A stretch of 64,000 nt of DNA from Morinoia aosen (taxonomy: Eukaryota; Arthropoda; Malacostraca; Amphipoda; Talitridae), in NCBI GenBank assembly GCA_030386875.1, contig CM059558.1, forward strand, positions 5,217,501 through 5,281,500. The letters run 5' to 3'. The notes below the pieces were generated by a model. That model saw only the letters and a list, made by a program, of their open reading frames with translations, was not told the origin of the DNA and did not search any database. Positions within the stretch are counted from its first letter, which is position 1. Every line of letters begins with the position of its first letter. Position numbers and translations under genes: made by a program. Shown here piece by piece: positions 13,301-23,738 of the stretch.

Positions 13301-13394
13301 GGTGAACCATTGATACGGTGAACCATTGACTTTAAACGGTGAACCATTGATACGGTGAACCATTGACTTTAAACGGTGAACCATTGACTTTAAA
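13301..13394 (+). repeat. Minisatellite, GGTGAACCATTGA units
   Basis: Five units beginning GGTGAACCATTGA. Two end ...TAC (16 bp) and three end ...CTTTAAA(C) (20-21 bp), in the order short-long-short-long-long. A 37-bp pair has therefore been duplicated. Confidence 0.85.
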
Positions 13395-13984
13395 TACAAA
13401 AATAATTCAACTTGAAAAAGAGATGTTCTGCTTGAAAAGAGATGTTATTTTCTACGATGTTACTTTACCATGTTCGTGGTGTTGCCAACGTGGTTTAAGT
13501 ATATTTAGAAACTTGAAAGTAGGTAATTATAAATTCAGTCGTTCAAAATTATGACTTTGTTTACATTTTATTACTGTTGGATTACGATAATTTAAAAAGT
13601 GCATTCGTTTACTTTTGCACGGGTGCGAAACCCGATTTTCATATTCATACTTGGTGTTCTAAACTATCGTGCATTCGTTTTTGTTACGTATTACCTTATA
13701 TCTTACTCCATGTTCTATTTCATTATGTTAAGGATAGAATTAAGTTTTACGAGTCCACGGCACTCTGTTTATTCTGATTGGTTGTTTTGACTAAAAGTGG
13801 AAAAGTTCTGTTCTAATTGGAGCGATATTTGGCTTTAACATTATAAAAATCATCAACAATGACATACGCGTATCATAAAAATAACTTTAACTAACATCTA
13901 TTCTGAAGTCTACGGTAACGCAGACGATGTTTTGAATGTTTTTTGTGAAAAGGTTAACATCATATGATCTTAGCATTGGTTTTT

Positions 13985-14196
13985 CAAATGTCTTACAACT
14001 AACCCTACATATAGGACACCATGACGGTTCCCCCGTAAAGCCGGTACCCATTTCCGACACCTGGGTTGAGTGGGGTATTGTGCAGGAGCTTTCCCTTTTA
14101 CCCAACGGGGAAAATCTCTGCGCCAGCGCCGGGATACGAACCCGCGACTTCCAGCATGCAAGTCCGATCCCTTAACCGCTGTGCCACAGCGCTGTG
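13985..14196 (-). mobile_element. tRNA-derived SINE
   Basis: The minus strand starts GCGCTGTGGCACAGCGG, containing an A-box-like TGGCACAGCGG. About 35 bases later comes the B box GGTTCGTATCC, and the segment closes with a GGCGC match to the acceptor side. The anticodon arm (GACTT/AAGTC) encloses a 9-base loop instead of 7, so it is not a functional tRNA. A tRNA-unrelated body follows (TGGGTACCGGCTTTACGGGG within it). The 3' limit is approximate because no clear tail or target duplication was seen. It lies inside the block that interrupts the LINE. Confidence 0.65.
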
Positions 14197-14439
14197 AAAA
14201 CTTTTTTGATTCTTTAATTTGATGTCTAGCTAATTTAATTATCTTTTCTGAATTATTTTTCATTACCTACGAGGTAATAGTTTTGATTCTTATAAAATTT
14301 TCCGAAATTGTTTTGCCGAGAACTCGTGTTTTGTTCGGAGTTAGTCTATAATCCTTATATAATCCCTGTAATCACTAGATTTATTTTGTTTTAATAATAA
14401 TGCTTGTGTGTATGCGTGACCTTACTAACGTCAAGTAAC

Positions 14440-15816
14440 AAGGATCGAGCAAATTGATGAGGTTTGCTGTAGAGGTATTTGCTGTGGCCACGATTTCGGC
14501 GGCGGTCTTGTGTTTAGGGTGTAGGGAGAAGATGGTTAGGTCGTCTGCGTATGTGAGGAGGTGTGTTTGTGGGTGTGTAGGGGCCGGTATGTCGTGGAGG
14601 AATAAGTTGAATAGTGTAGGTGAGAGCACGGAGCCCTGCGGTACTCCGTTGGTGAAGTGTTTTGTTATGGAGGACTTGCCGTTGTATGTTGTGTAGCCAT
14701 GGCGGCCCGAAAGAAAATTGGCGAGCCATTTCTGAAGGTTATGGTGGATGTGTGTGTTGAGTATTTTGTTAATAAGTAAGTGACGTGGAACTGTGTCGAA
14801 GGCCTTGCTTATGTCAATGGCAGCTAACAGTGTGCGTGGAGCAGGTTTGGGAGAGTTAAGGCCTTCGAGAATTGTTTGTGTCATGTGCGTGAGGAGAGTG
14901 TTAGTGGAGTGTTGTTGCCTGAAGCCGTGTTGTGAGGGTGAGAGTGGGACGTGTGGTGAGATGTTCTGAAGAACCAGCCTCTCTAGTATCTTTGAAGGGT
15001 TGCACAAAAGTGATATAGGTCTGTAAGAGGCTGGATCTGTGGGTGATTTGTTGGGCTTCAGGATGGGTAGGATCTTGGCTGTCTTCCAGATGTTGGGTAT
15101 GCTGTTGTTTGCGACTGAGTGGTTGAAGATGTCTGTGAGGGCCCTGATGGTTTGTGGTCCTAAGTGTTTGAGGTGAATGTATGAGATGCCATCAGGTCCG
15201 GTGCTACCTGTATGTTTAGTGTTGGAGACGGCCACCGCCGTCATGTGAGGTGTAAAGGGCGTGTACGTGTTGTCGATCTGTACAGCATGCAGGCGGCGCA
15301 GTATGATCCTATTCTCGTGTTTGTGCGGGAGTCGGCTAATGTTTGAGTAGTGTTTAATGAGTGTGTCCGCCTGCTGCTTGTCTGTGGGGATGTTTGTGTG
15401 GTGAGAGAGGATGGCCTCGTGCGTGGTAGTGTTGTCGGTGTATTTGTTATTGAGGCCCCTCAGAAGTTTCCATAGTCTACTTGGGTCAGTGTCAAAAGTG
15501 ATCGTGTCTAGTGTTTGTTTCCACCTGACTCTTTGTTCGTCTTTGATGTTGTTGTCTATTTCTACATTGAGTTCTTGTATTCGAGCCAGGGTGTTGGGTG
15601 TGAGGGGAAGTGAGCGAAGATGGTTCCTAGTTTGAAGTTTGAGTTTTGTGTCGCGGTTGAATGTTGGATTAAAGTGTCTTCTGTGTCCTGTTGGACTATG
15701 GTGTTTGTTTGCGTTCGTGATGGCTGTGTTAAAGTGTTGTACTGCCGCTTCAATGCTGGTGTAGCTGTTCAAAGTGAAATTGTGTAAAGAGTCTTCGATT
15801 GATGCGGTGAATGAGT
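14440..15816 (-). pseudogene. LINE ORF2, reverse-transcriptase part
   Basis: Open on the minus strand. Visible RT motifs in order: GPDGISYIHLKHL, KPNKSPTDPASYRPISLL, QHGFRQQHSTNTLL, AAIDISKAFDTVPRHLL, NGVPQGSVLSPTLFNLFLHD, and YADDLTIF with the catalytic Asp pair (about 14535-14552). The frame begins abruptly at the target duplication with no endonuclease, and after the LINLL segment it enters foreign sequence at about 14440. By chance the frame is open into the flanking piggyBac remnant (to 15973), giving a chimeric 530-codon ORF that is an insertion artefact, not a gene. It cannot make a working RT because thumb and C-terminal sequence are separated or lost. Confidence 0.75.
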
Positions 15817-15827
15817 GAGCCCGATGT
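15817..15827. repeat. LINE target-site duplication, 5' side
   Basis: Exact second copy of GAGCCCGATGT (also at 11926-11936). It marks the truncated 5' end of the LINE within piggyBac coding sequence. Confidence 0.8.
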
Positions 15828-17000
15828 CGGGGATGGCGGTGTCGGCCCCCAGTAGGGCTCGAAGTACAAACCCAGGCCGTCAGCTGAGCAGATGACCCAC
15901 ACCTTGATGCCGAACCTGATTGGCTTGCCTTGATGAACTGCTTTGTGTTGTGGCGGTCAGAGAAGGGGATCATTGACTCGTCGACGGAAAAGAAGCGGAT
16001 TAGGTTTTTGTATTTGGAGGCCTGCTTGTTCAGGTTGTTGAAGATTGGCCGGACCTTCTAGTATCTGACATCATCGGCTTGACAATTGTCTGCATAGTGA
16101 AGGCAACTGAGAATCCCTTCAAACTTGATTTTGCTGATGTTTTCCGCAACAATCTTGTAGTACACGTCGTCCCTCTGCTCTCAGCAGAGGGGGCGGGAGG
16201 GCAGAGAGTTGTACCGAGAGCAGCATGACTCCCCTCGACGATGCGCACATTGTTCACGGTTAGACCGTTCTGCCATTTGGCCCACGTCTTGCTCTTGGGC
16301 TGCTCTGCATAGAGCCTAGACTGCTCAACGACCTGCTCCATGAACTCGCTTGGCATCATCTATTTGTTGAACCGTAAGGGGGGAGTCGATTACAGTGCTC
16401 TGAAGGTGCTGCCAGTTCGGGTTAATCTCGTCTATCTTGAACTCAAGGATCCCTGTGCCAACCTTCTTTTTGTCCTACTTATGCCAGCCGTCATCCTTAG
16501 GCTGAGGTTCAGCCTGTGGTAATTTGCCCTCACGGGCAATGTCACCTCGGGTACGACGGGCTGATGAGCAGCTCTGCCTCGACGAGCAGTTGCATCAGCT
16601 GCACCTCACTGCTCTCCTTCTCTATGCTCTGTCTCGTTATCTTCCAAGTGGTCCCCCTGGCGGGACTGGTGTCACTCTCGTCGTCAGTGTCAATTTTCCT
16701 AATACCAATAATCTGGGGCATCTTAGTGGCCAAGTTGTCCAATTCAGGAGGAGCCAGAAGAATGAGGAGAGGCAGGACATCTGGGTTCACAGATTGAACA
16801 TTCTCAACATCCTCGCCATCATCGTCGTTACAGTCAGTGTCGCCAATCTGTTCAGGCGATTGCAGGTACACTCTGTACTCCTCTGTGTTCTTCTCCTCCA
16901 ACACGTCGTCGGAGGCGAACAGCAGGTCTAAAATTTCATTTGTAGTGAGGTTTTTCGAATTGAAACAATTATACTCTATGATAGAACGCTTGGTCAAAAC
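15817..17000 (-). pseudogene. piggyBac transposase, N-terminal half, broken
   Basis: Minus strand. The N-terminus is NLTTNEILDLLFASDDVLEE followed by an acidic region, typical of piggyBac. Further on, in shifting frames, come EFMEQVVEQSRLYAEQ, then ISKIKFEGILSCLHYADN, then FFSVDESMIPFSDRHNTKQF with the first catalytic Asp in VDES. After a frameshift come KPIRFGIKVWVICSADG and LYFEPYWG. A TAG interrupts the segment before KVRPIFNNLN and several indels shift the frame. The remaining domains are at 11030-11936 beyond the LINE. The element is inactive; damage both before and after the LINE site suggests long neutral decay. Confidence 0.75.
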
Positions 17001-17428
17001 AGGAAGACTTAAAAAAGCGCAAGAAAAAAATCCCTGAGCCCTCGGAAACCCACCGGGACTTTAAAGTCCCACAAATTTCAATTGACGATTATTAGCATAT
17101 AAATAAATTTTTCCTAATAAAAATTTTCATGGATAATACTAGGTACAAAACCTGTCAATGAGAACAAAACCATTAGTTGATGTTATTCACTTGTATAGGA
17201 GAAACTTGACTTTACAGCCGCTCCCCATATTCCTTCTTTTTTTGCGGCATTTTGAGACTTCGTGTGCATAGGGATGACGTCACTTCCGGCTGTAAGTCTA
17301 TAAATAGTGAGTACTTCTACCCCTCTTGGCCACTATATTATTGTTGCTCGTGAAAAACACCAAAAACGTTGAAATGTTCATGTTGAAAAAGTGGGACTTT
17401 TAAATCCCGATGGTACGGAATGTGTTAA

Positions 17429-18190
17429 TATTGATGAACTAAGTCTACTGACTGCCTACTGAATCACGTGTAGTTATGCGCTGGTGTCTCGTGTAACTTT
17501 CTTCGCGAGCGGGTCCCATCCAAATTCCGTTGAAGTGTTCGCTAAGCTTTTAACGGGTACCTGAAAATAAAGTAAATAGATTGGGTACAGGATGACAGTA
17601 AACATCAGCCTACCTAATCATTCGGCCCCTGAAAATATAGTTTTATGATAAATTTAAGGTAAAACACGAATTATTTACGCCAGAACCTAGACGGAACCGG
17701 CATTTTATGCCGGTGAAATACAACAGGTTTTTAGTTTTCGAAAGTTATTTCCGTTCGAAAGGGGCAATCCATGAATATCGCTCGAGAGTAAGTGCAACGT
17801 CGAATAAGTCGTCTCAATGAGAAAAAATTTATTGCAATGGTAGACGACCTTTGGAAATTGAAAAAAAAAACAATGAACCATTACATTATATACACAAAGC
17901 CTATGCACTGGACTGATCTGAAAAAATTGTTGGTCTCGTTAACATTTACAGTCACTTAGCCATTCATGAGTGAGAAGTTCAGACGTTTAGGTTTTCTTAT
18001 AAAATCATTGCAGACATGAAATAACCCATTATAATTATGAATTACTTCTAGCTAGTCACAGGAATTAATTTTTGCAGTGAGCCTTTAACTCAACGGTAAC
18101 ACAATGAATGGCGAAATTTGCCTGTACAAAAAAGTTAATATTATTTTTTGGTACGATTTCTATAAAATAACTCCTCAAGGGGACACACTG
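17429..18190. other. No gene recognised
   Basis: About 760 bp between the piggyBac right end and the next repeat. Short reading frames only; no motif or terminal repeat seen. Confidence 0.5.
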
Positions 18191-18350
18191 TGATGATGGG
18201 ATCTTGCATTTCTAGAGGGAGCATGTTAGGGTTACGGCTTAAGGTTTAGGTAGACTTCGTGTCGTTGAAATAGAGAGATTCTGATTCGTTGCAAGCCATC
18301 TTGTTCAGTTCATGGTTCCTCTTTTCTCGGCGCTGACATTTTTTCTGAAG
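18191..18350 (+). repeat. Probable diverged copy of dispersed repeat R1
   Basis: The order of short matches (TTCTAGAGGGAGC..., AAGGTTTAGGTAGAC, a GTTCA..GGTTCCTC segment, CGGCGCTGAC) parallels 49265-49400. Diverged, low confidence. Confidence 0.3.
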
Positions 18351-18520
18351 TTTTAATCAATTTTTCTGAAACTTATTTCCTGCTGGCTCTATGTGCAGGG
18401 AGCCTGCGGGGAAATACCGTGTTCACAGAGGATTAAAACTGGTATCCAGCCATAAAATTTGGTTTAATATTTGACATAAATTCGAACCATAACTAATTTC
18501 TCATTAGTTGGCTCTCTTAA

Positions 18521-18771
18521 CACTTTGGCTGCGGTAGGTAGAACTGGAGTTTTATATTTATCTCAAATTTAAAGTCGATGTTTCTGAGTAATATTGAAAA
18601 TAGCGAGCATTAACTGGATCGTGCCTTCATTGAGTTTTCATTAAGTATTTATGAAGAATGAGTTTGTGGCTACTGGCCGATCAGCCGCTAATATTTATAT
18701 GTTATGCTACTATTAGTATTCATTAGTATCGACTTGGATTGCAGGAAATGGCTCACGGCGCAGTCAAAGTG
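18521..18771. mobile_element. piggyBac-type MITE
   Basis: A 251-bp element starting CACTTTGGCTGCGG after TTAA (18517-18520) and ending with the complement of CACTTTGACTGCGCCG before TTGA (18772-18775, one change from TTAA). Inside is a small palindrome around GGCCGATCAGCCGC. About 50 bp of its interior (TATGTTATGCTACTATTA, then GTATCGACTTGGATTG) recurs at 21918-21967, suggesting a fragment of a relative there. No coding capacity. Confidence 0.65.
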
Positions 18772-18775
18772 TTGA

Positions 18776-20376
18776 GAAACATTCATGATATTCCCCAGCG
18801 CAATTAGCCGGCTACGCAATACAGCCCGGCGTGTGGGCGCTCCACGTACAGTATTACGGAGACGGGGGGGAGGGAAATAATTTCACTGCCACAGGCCTGT
18901 GCCTTGCAAAATGAGACTTTCACTAGGATATCCTTTGTGGGTACATTGTAGATTCCCTATTGAAGTATTCATACTTCAACAGGGATAATGATCACGTCGT
19001 GTTATAGCTAAATATATGAGTAAAACATTCACAGTCTAAATTGATAAAAATAATATGTAATTAATAACTGGTGTATTTGTGAAATCCAATGGTACTTGTA
19101 TCTGTTATTTATGTGCAGTTTTGCCAAGAGACGTCGTAGATGCAGAGATGGAACCATCCAGAGTTCTGCACTGCTTCCTCGCTGCGGCAACTTCAAGTTA
19201 TGGCAAGAAAGCCAACATTCCAGCACTTACTTATGGGAATCGTGTCATATCGCCTAAATTAAAATCTGGGATTTAAACATCCAAATTCAATGAAAACTCA
19301 CTTCAGGTGTAACTCACTGGAGACGCCGTAGCTTTTAAATCTATATGGTGCTTGGCTTCAGGGAGGTAAACTGACAGATCCTTTAGTTGAGAGATCCATT
19401 TTCCACTTCTCTTGAAATTGAAGACTGTGAGGATTTCCTCACAAAATTGGTGCACGTCTGCTAATCACATAAAGTAGCAACCTATAGTGACCTATTCGCA
19501 AGCTAGTCCGAGAGCGGTGGAGCTGAGAGGTCAGAATTGCCTTAGACTTGCGACCGTGCAGTCCTTTATTGCGCTCTACTACCGGTCGTAAGCCGCAGTT
19601 TCCGGTCAACGCTACCCTTGACGGAGGCGGAGCTGGACGTCGTTGCGTGGAGATAAACCGTGCTGGCTCAATTTTTCGGCGCTTAGTTCACCTAAGTTCT
19701 TCTCCTTATGCTTATCTTAAATTTTCATGAATGAATGGTTGAATGTGTGTGCTTAATGAATTCTTAAACCAGTCTCTACTAAACTTTGAGCTGGTCTTTC
19801 CATTTTCTGTGAAACCTTTAAATTAACCTTGAATTAACCTAAAAAAATTGCATCCTTCTAACTTAACCTGGAAAAGGGGCCTTCTACTAGTGGGTTGAAT
19901 TCCTCCCCACGTAGCCTTCCTTTTCACATACTTTTCTCTTGCACTTACCGGTTCTTCCGGTGCCTCTCTTAATTAACTTCGCGCCTTAAAGTGAGAAGCA
20001 CACTGGACGACCTAATAAGTTCAGGTGCGCTAATTTTTGCTATTTTGCCGCTTTATTACTGCTGTGATACCCACTTGAAACTTAACACCAGTCGTTGTGA
20101 AGAATTATGCTCATGTTCAATATTTTGTCCCCTCTACAGTATTAACCGAGCCAGCGCGCGCCTTCTTGTCTTCCTTGTCTGTAACTGCGGTTCTTCCAAG
20201 CAATGTCTAACGGCGTCTTTTTATTGAAGGTGAATGATGAATTTCTTACGGTTGTCAACTTATTTATACTGTGAACAATTGCTACATTGCCACCTTGTCG
20301 CATACTTATTTGTATATTAATTATTATCTGGTTTCCATTTTGATCGTTCAACGTCGCTCTTTTTAACACGAACAGT
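18776..20376. other. No gene recognised
   Basis: About 1.6 kb between the MITE and the 32-bp array. Sequence near 19500-19680 is GC-richer than its surroundings and might be part of a regulatory region or an LTR. I found neither a partner LTR nor a conserved protein. Confidence 0.45.
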
Positions 20377-21176
20377 AGCCTGGCGACGTCGGTTCTTGCC
20401 TTACCTGGAGCCTGGCGACGTCTGTTGTTGCCTTACCTGGAGCCTGGCGACGTCTGTTGTTGCCTTACCTGGAGCCTGGCGACGTCTGTTGTTGCCTTAC
20501 CTGGAGCCTGGCGACGTCTGTTGTTGCCTTACCTGGAGCCTGGCGACGTCTGTTGTTGCCTTACCCGGAGCCTGGCGACTTCTGTTGTTGCCTTTCCCGG
20601 AGCCTGGCGACTTCTGTTGTTGCCTTACCCGGAGCCTGGCGACTTCTGTTGTTGCCTTACCCGGAGCCTGGCGACTTCTGTTGTTGCCTTACCCGGAGCC
20701 TGGCGACTTCTGTTGTTGCCTTACCCGGAGCCTGGCGACTTCTGTTGTTGCCTTACCCGGAGCCTGGCGACTTCTGTTGTTGCCTTACCCGGAGCCTGGC
20801 GACTTCTGTTGTTGCCTTACCCGGAGCCTGGCGACTTCTGTTGTTGCCTTACCCGGAGCCTGGCGACTTCTGTTGTTGCCTTACCCGGAGCCTGGCGACT
20901 TCTGTTGTTGCCTTACCCGGAGCCTGGCGACTTCTGTTGTTGCCTTACCCGGAGCCTGGCGACTTCTGTTGTTGCCTTACCCGGAGCCTGGCGACTTCTG
21001 TTGTTGCCTTACCCGGAGCCTGGCGACTTCTGTTGTTGCCTTACCCGGAGCCTGGCGACTTCTGTTGTTGCCTTACCCGGAGCCTGGCGACTTCTGTTGT
21101 TGCCTTACCCGGAGCCTGGCGACTTCTGTTGTTGCCTTACCCGGAGCCTGGCGACTTCTGTTGTTGCCTTTCCTCG
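20377..21176 (+). repeat. 32-bp minisatellite, 25 copies
   Basis: Exactly 800 bp, 25 units of 32 bp with no indels. The unit begins AGCCTGGCGAC and ends TTGTTGCCTTACCCGG. Units 1-6 have GACGTC and units 7-25 GACTTC; units 1-5 end ACCTGG, later ones ACCCGG. The two edge units and unit 7 carry extra changes. Because 32 is not a multiple of three and the unit lacks stops on this strand, all three plus frames are open (249-284 codons) and give one periodic 32-residue peptide in different phases. Those ORFs are not evidence of a protein. Confidence 0.95.
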
Positions 21177-21305
21177 AACCGGGCGACCGTTCGTCAATTT
21201 ATTTGAAGCAGTCGCTGATGCTGCTCCTTAACTTTAATGTATATTCCTAATTATGCGTAACCTTCTAGTTCGTCAAGATAAATTTATTCGTTGATGTTTT
21301 AGTCC

Positions 21306-21370
21306 TTCGTGTGTTCGCGTTGCTTGTCGTTCGTGTGTTCGCGTTGCTTGTCGTTCGTGTGTTCGCGTTG
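21306..21370 (+). repeat. 24-bp minisatellite, 2.7 copies
   Basis: Unit TTCGTGTGTTCGCGTTGC plus TTGTCG, repeated at 21306, 21330 and, truncated, 21354. It lies 130 bp after the 32-bp array. Confidence 0.9.
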
Positions 21371-22100
21371 TAGTTCTTTGTTGCTCGTATCGAGAACCTT
21401 TATTCCTTATACGTTAAGATTAAATAAAATTTTGACTTGAACCTGACTATAAGTCACCTTAAAAGATTGTGTCGCGGACAAATTCTCGACAAGACAAAAC
21501 TTGTTACTAAACCCCCCAAAAATTAAAATAATAACTTTGTTACTATGTTTGTAACGAACAAAGGATGTTCACTTCGGGCATCTTGCCAGCACCTTTACAT
21601 TACTTGAAAAAGTTTTCCCCTCTTCAATCGAGTGCGCTGGATGCCTCTCGAAAGACACTATGAACAGAACATGAGCGGCTACACCTAGTGAACGGATTCC
21701 CCCATTTGGGAGTTCGGGTCCTACAAATTTCTTTATCATTCATGTGGGAACACCTATGACGTAATTAAAGAGTTGGCCGTGCTTCTTCTTACATGATATT
21801 AAAAAAAGTATTTTTATTTGAGCTCTGAAGTGTAAAGATAGGAACCTTTGCCGAAGATGAGCTCAATTTTTCTCCAGGAATGGTCTTTTTGACCTCTGCT
21901 AAAAGAGAGCTAGCAGTCATATGTTATGCTACTATTAATCTTTATTCGTATCGACTTGGATTGTAGAAAAATCTTTTCCAATATGAAGAGGTCGTGCATA
22001 TGCCATAGTTTAATGATTGGTAGTCAAGTAATGTAGGTATTCTTTTAATCTTCATTGAGAAACGATGTTCATTTAGAACTTGAAGCACGTAGAACATGTA
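21371..22100. other. No gene recognised; MITE fragment
   Basis: No coding sequence seen. ATTAAATAAAA near 21419 could be a polyadenylation signal but has no gene attached. The 50-bp match to the MITE interior lies at 21918-21967. The stretch ends at the TA target of the Tc1 element. Confidence 0.45.
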
Positions 22101-23736
22101 CAGTTAGCGACAAAATTATTCGTCCACCCCTCGTCTTTCAAAACTTTCTAGAATTACTCAAAAACAATTGTTGCCATAGTCATAAGATTTTCACAGGATG
22201 TGGAGCACATATTAGTGACAATAATACGATTTTTCTAGAACAAACGTTTATTTTTGAAATATTTTACAAGCTGAACTTCAGAAAAACGATAAGACAAAAT
22301 TATTCATTCAGTGAGCAGTATTACATTTTTTTTAGGTGAATCTACCATTTGAGTACCTTTCATCTTCATAACCTTTAAATGCCTTCTATTATAATTTTTG
22401 AACTTTTCGGTAGTTTCAGATGAAATATTGTTTCATTCTTCAGTGGCGATGCGTTTCAATTCATGAAGATTCTTTGGAGCTCTCTTGTTGATGTTGACTT
22501 TTAATGCCTGCCATAAATTTTCAATGGGATTGAGATCAATACTAATCGAAGGCCATGACAGCACATTAATCTTGTTTCATTAGAGCCTACTAGTTGTAGA
22601 CTTGGCCGTGTGCTTTAGGTCTTTGTCTTGTTGAAATACCCATCGCGTTCCAAGTCCCAAACTATTTGCTGATACATTCAGGTTTTCGTCCAAAATAGAA
22701 ATATAGTCATCAGAGATAATCTTCCTTTCAATCGCAACCAACTTTCCAGTACGCGGTGTAGCAAAACAACCCCAAAACATAAGTGAACCACCTCCGTGTT
22801 TAAGTGTTGGCACAGTATTTTTAGGCAGGAAAGCTTCACCATTCTTACGCCAAACCTCCTTCACTTCATTGTGCCCAAAAAGCTCGATTTTGATTTCGTC
22901 ACTCCATAATACTCTCTCCCAAGAGCCTCTGTCCTTATCCAAGTGTGACTTTGCAAAGTTCAAGCGAGCAGCAACATGACATGGTTTGTGGAGTGGAGTC
23001 CTTCGAGGTCGGCGTTCGTGTAGGCCTTCCATGTTCAGACAGCGTTGGATTGTGCGATGTCTCACGCTAGTTCACTGAGCGTTCAATCTCTCGGCAATGT
23101 CATCTAGCTTCACTCGTGAATTAGCGTTGACCTCACGACACAATTTTCGAGAAGCTTTCACCGAGAGTGTTTGTTTGCGATCACGCCGAAGCAACGTTTC
23201 TACAGTACTAAACTTAGCAAACTTTTTCGAAACAGATTGTACTGTAGATCTTGGGATGCTTAAACTCTTAGATATGTCCCCATAACTATCTCCAGCTTTG
23301 TTGCAGTCAATTATCTTCTGTCTGTGGTCCTCACCGGGTTCCTTATTTTCCAATCGTGGCCCTGGTGTACGTATGACAAAGCTCAACTCTGGCTTCCCGT
23401 TAGCTCTGTCACAATTTTTTAGAATGATCTCACTTCTAGGATGTTCATCAACATTTTAAATACAGTTTTCTTTTCAATAAGATAAGTATAACGGGAAATA
23501 CTTCTCAATGAAATGTAATGTTCTCAATTGTATGAATAATTTTGTTATTACGTGTTTCTGATGTTCAGCTTGTTAATTCTTTCAAAAAAATATTTTGTTC
23601 TAGAAACTTCGTATTATTGTCGCTAATATGTGCTTCAAACATTGTGAAAATCTTATGCCTGTGGCCACATTAGTTTTTGGGTAATTCAGGAAAGGTATGA
23701 TAGACGTGGATGTACGAATAATTTCGTCGCTAACTG
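22101..23736 (-). mobile_element. Tc1-type transposon, full length, inactive
   Basis: A 1636-bp element with inverted ends starting CAGTTAGCGACAAAATTATT at the left and CAGTTAGCGACGAAATTATT as the complement of the right. TA flanks both sides (22099-22100 and 23737-23738). Both ends and the whole transposase frame are present, so it inserted as a complete copy. Its only gene is on the minus strand and carries nonsense mutations. Confidence 0.9.
22304..23407 (-). pseudogene. Tc1 transposase with in-frame stops
   Basis: One continuous minus-strand frame of about 365 codons. The N-terminal paired-type helix-turn-helix DNA-binding region (RQKIIDCNKAGDSYGDISK, then IPRSTVQSV) is followed by a second helix-turn-helix. 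The catalytic domain has Asp in VLWSDEIKIELFG, Asp in FQQDKDLKHTAKS and Glu in DLNPIENLW. The spacing between second Asp and Glu is 34 codons (DD34E, Tc1 family). Four premature stops occur in that frame: TGA after AERLNAQ, TAA and TGA together after TTSRL, and TGA in place of the usual Trp after IATEE. No frameshift is needed. The probable start codon (before GKPELSF, near 23407) reads AAC, so the initiator also seems lost. Confidence 0.85.
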
Positions 23737-23738
23737 TA

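Larger units (their letters stand above)
12869..14439. other. Foreign block inserted in the LINE
   Basis: About 1.57 kb that does not continue the LINE reading frame on either side. It holds a short minisatellite (13301-13394) and a minus-strand SINE (13985-14196). Near 13028-13045 TTTGGTGGCCAGAGAG resembles sequence just downstream of an LTR, but I found no LTR pair. No target duplication was found at its edges, so it may be a composite or a deletion-plus-insertion. Confidence 0.45.
11937..15816 (-). mobile_element. 5'-truncated non-LTR retrotransposon (LINE)
   Basis: The minus-strand element is flanked by the 11-bp duplication GAGCCCGATGT. Its 3' end is a short (AAC)n run at 11937-11950, read as a simple-repeat tail. 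The 5' end lies within the second ORF: RT and C-terminal regions are present but no apurinic endonuclease domain, as expected for 5' truncation. The body is interrupted by about 1.5 kb of foreign sequence (about 12869-14439). Codon use is rich in ACA/CAC, so the plus strand is GT-rich and unlike its surroundings. The clade is probably in the Jockey/I group. Without the endonuclease I cannot place it further. Confidence 0.75.
10757..17424 (-). mobile_element. Decayed piggyBac element, split by LINE
   Basis: The outer boundaries are set by CACGTT at the left and the complement of the right end, CACATT, each followed within about 25 bases by GGGACTTTAAAGTCC or its variant. The flanking tetranucleotides are GTAA (10753-10756) and TTAA (17425-17428), fitting the piggyBac TTAA target with one change. 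A 34-bp inverted repeat lies at 10768-10801 and 17039-17072 (GTGGGACTTTAAAGTCC, then GGGTTTCCGAGGG). These could be subterminal repeats or alternative ends. The transposase runs on the minus strand and is split by the LINE at 11937-15816. Without that insert the element is about 2.8 kb, a normal piggyBac size. Confidence 0.6.

Noticed and set aside
14120..14192. Functional tRNA gene
   Set aside because: Nine-base anticodon loop, imperfect acceptor pairing and a SINE body directly after it.
14381..15973. 530-codon chimeric protein starting MIPFSDRHN
   Set aside because: The first ~50 codons are piggyBac read partly in the wrong frame and the rest is a truncated LINE. The join is at an exact target duplication.
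20377..21176. CRISPR array
   Set aside because: Repeats are contiguous with no spacers and the sequence is eukaryotic.
20396..21250. 284-residue Cys/Leu-rich protein and two overlapping ones
   Set aside because: All three frames of a 32-bp minisatellite are open because the unit lacks stops on that strand. No protein evidence.
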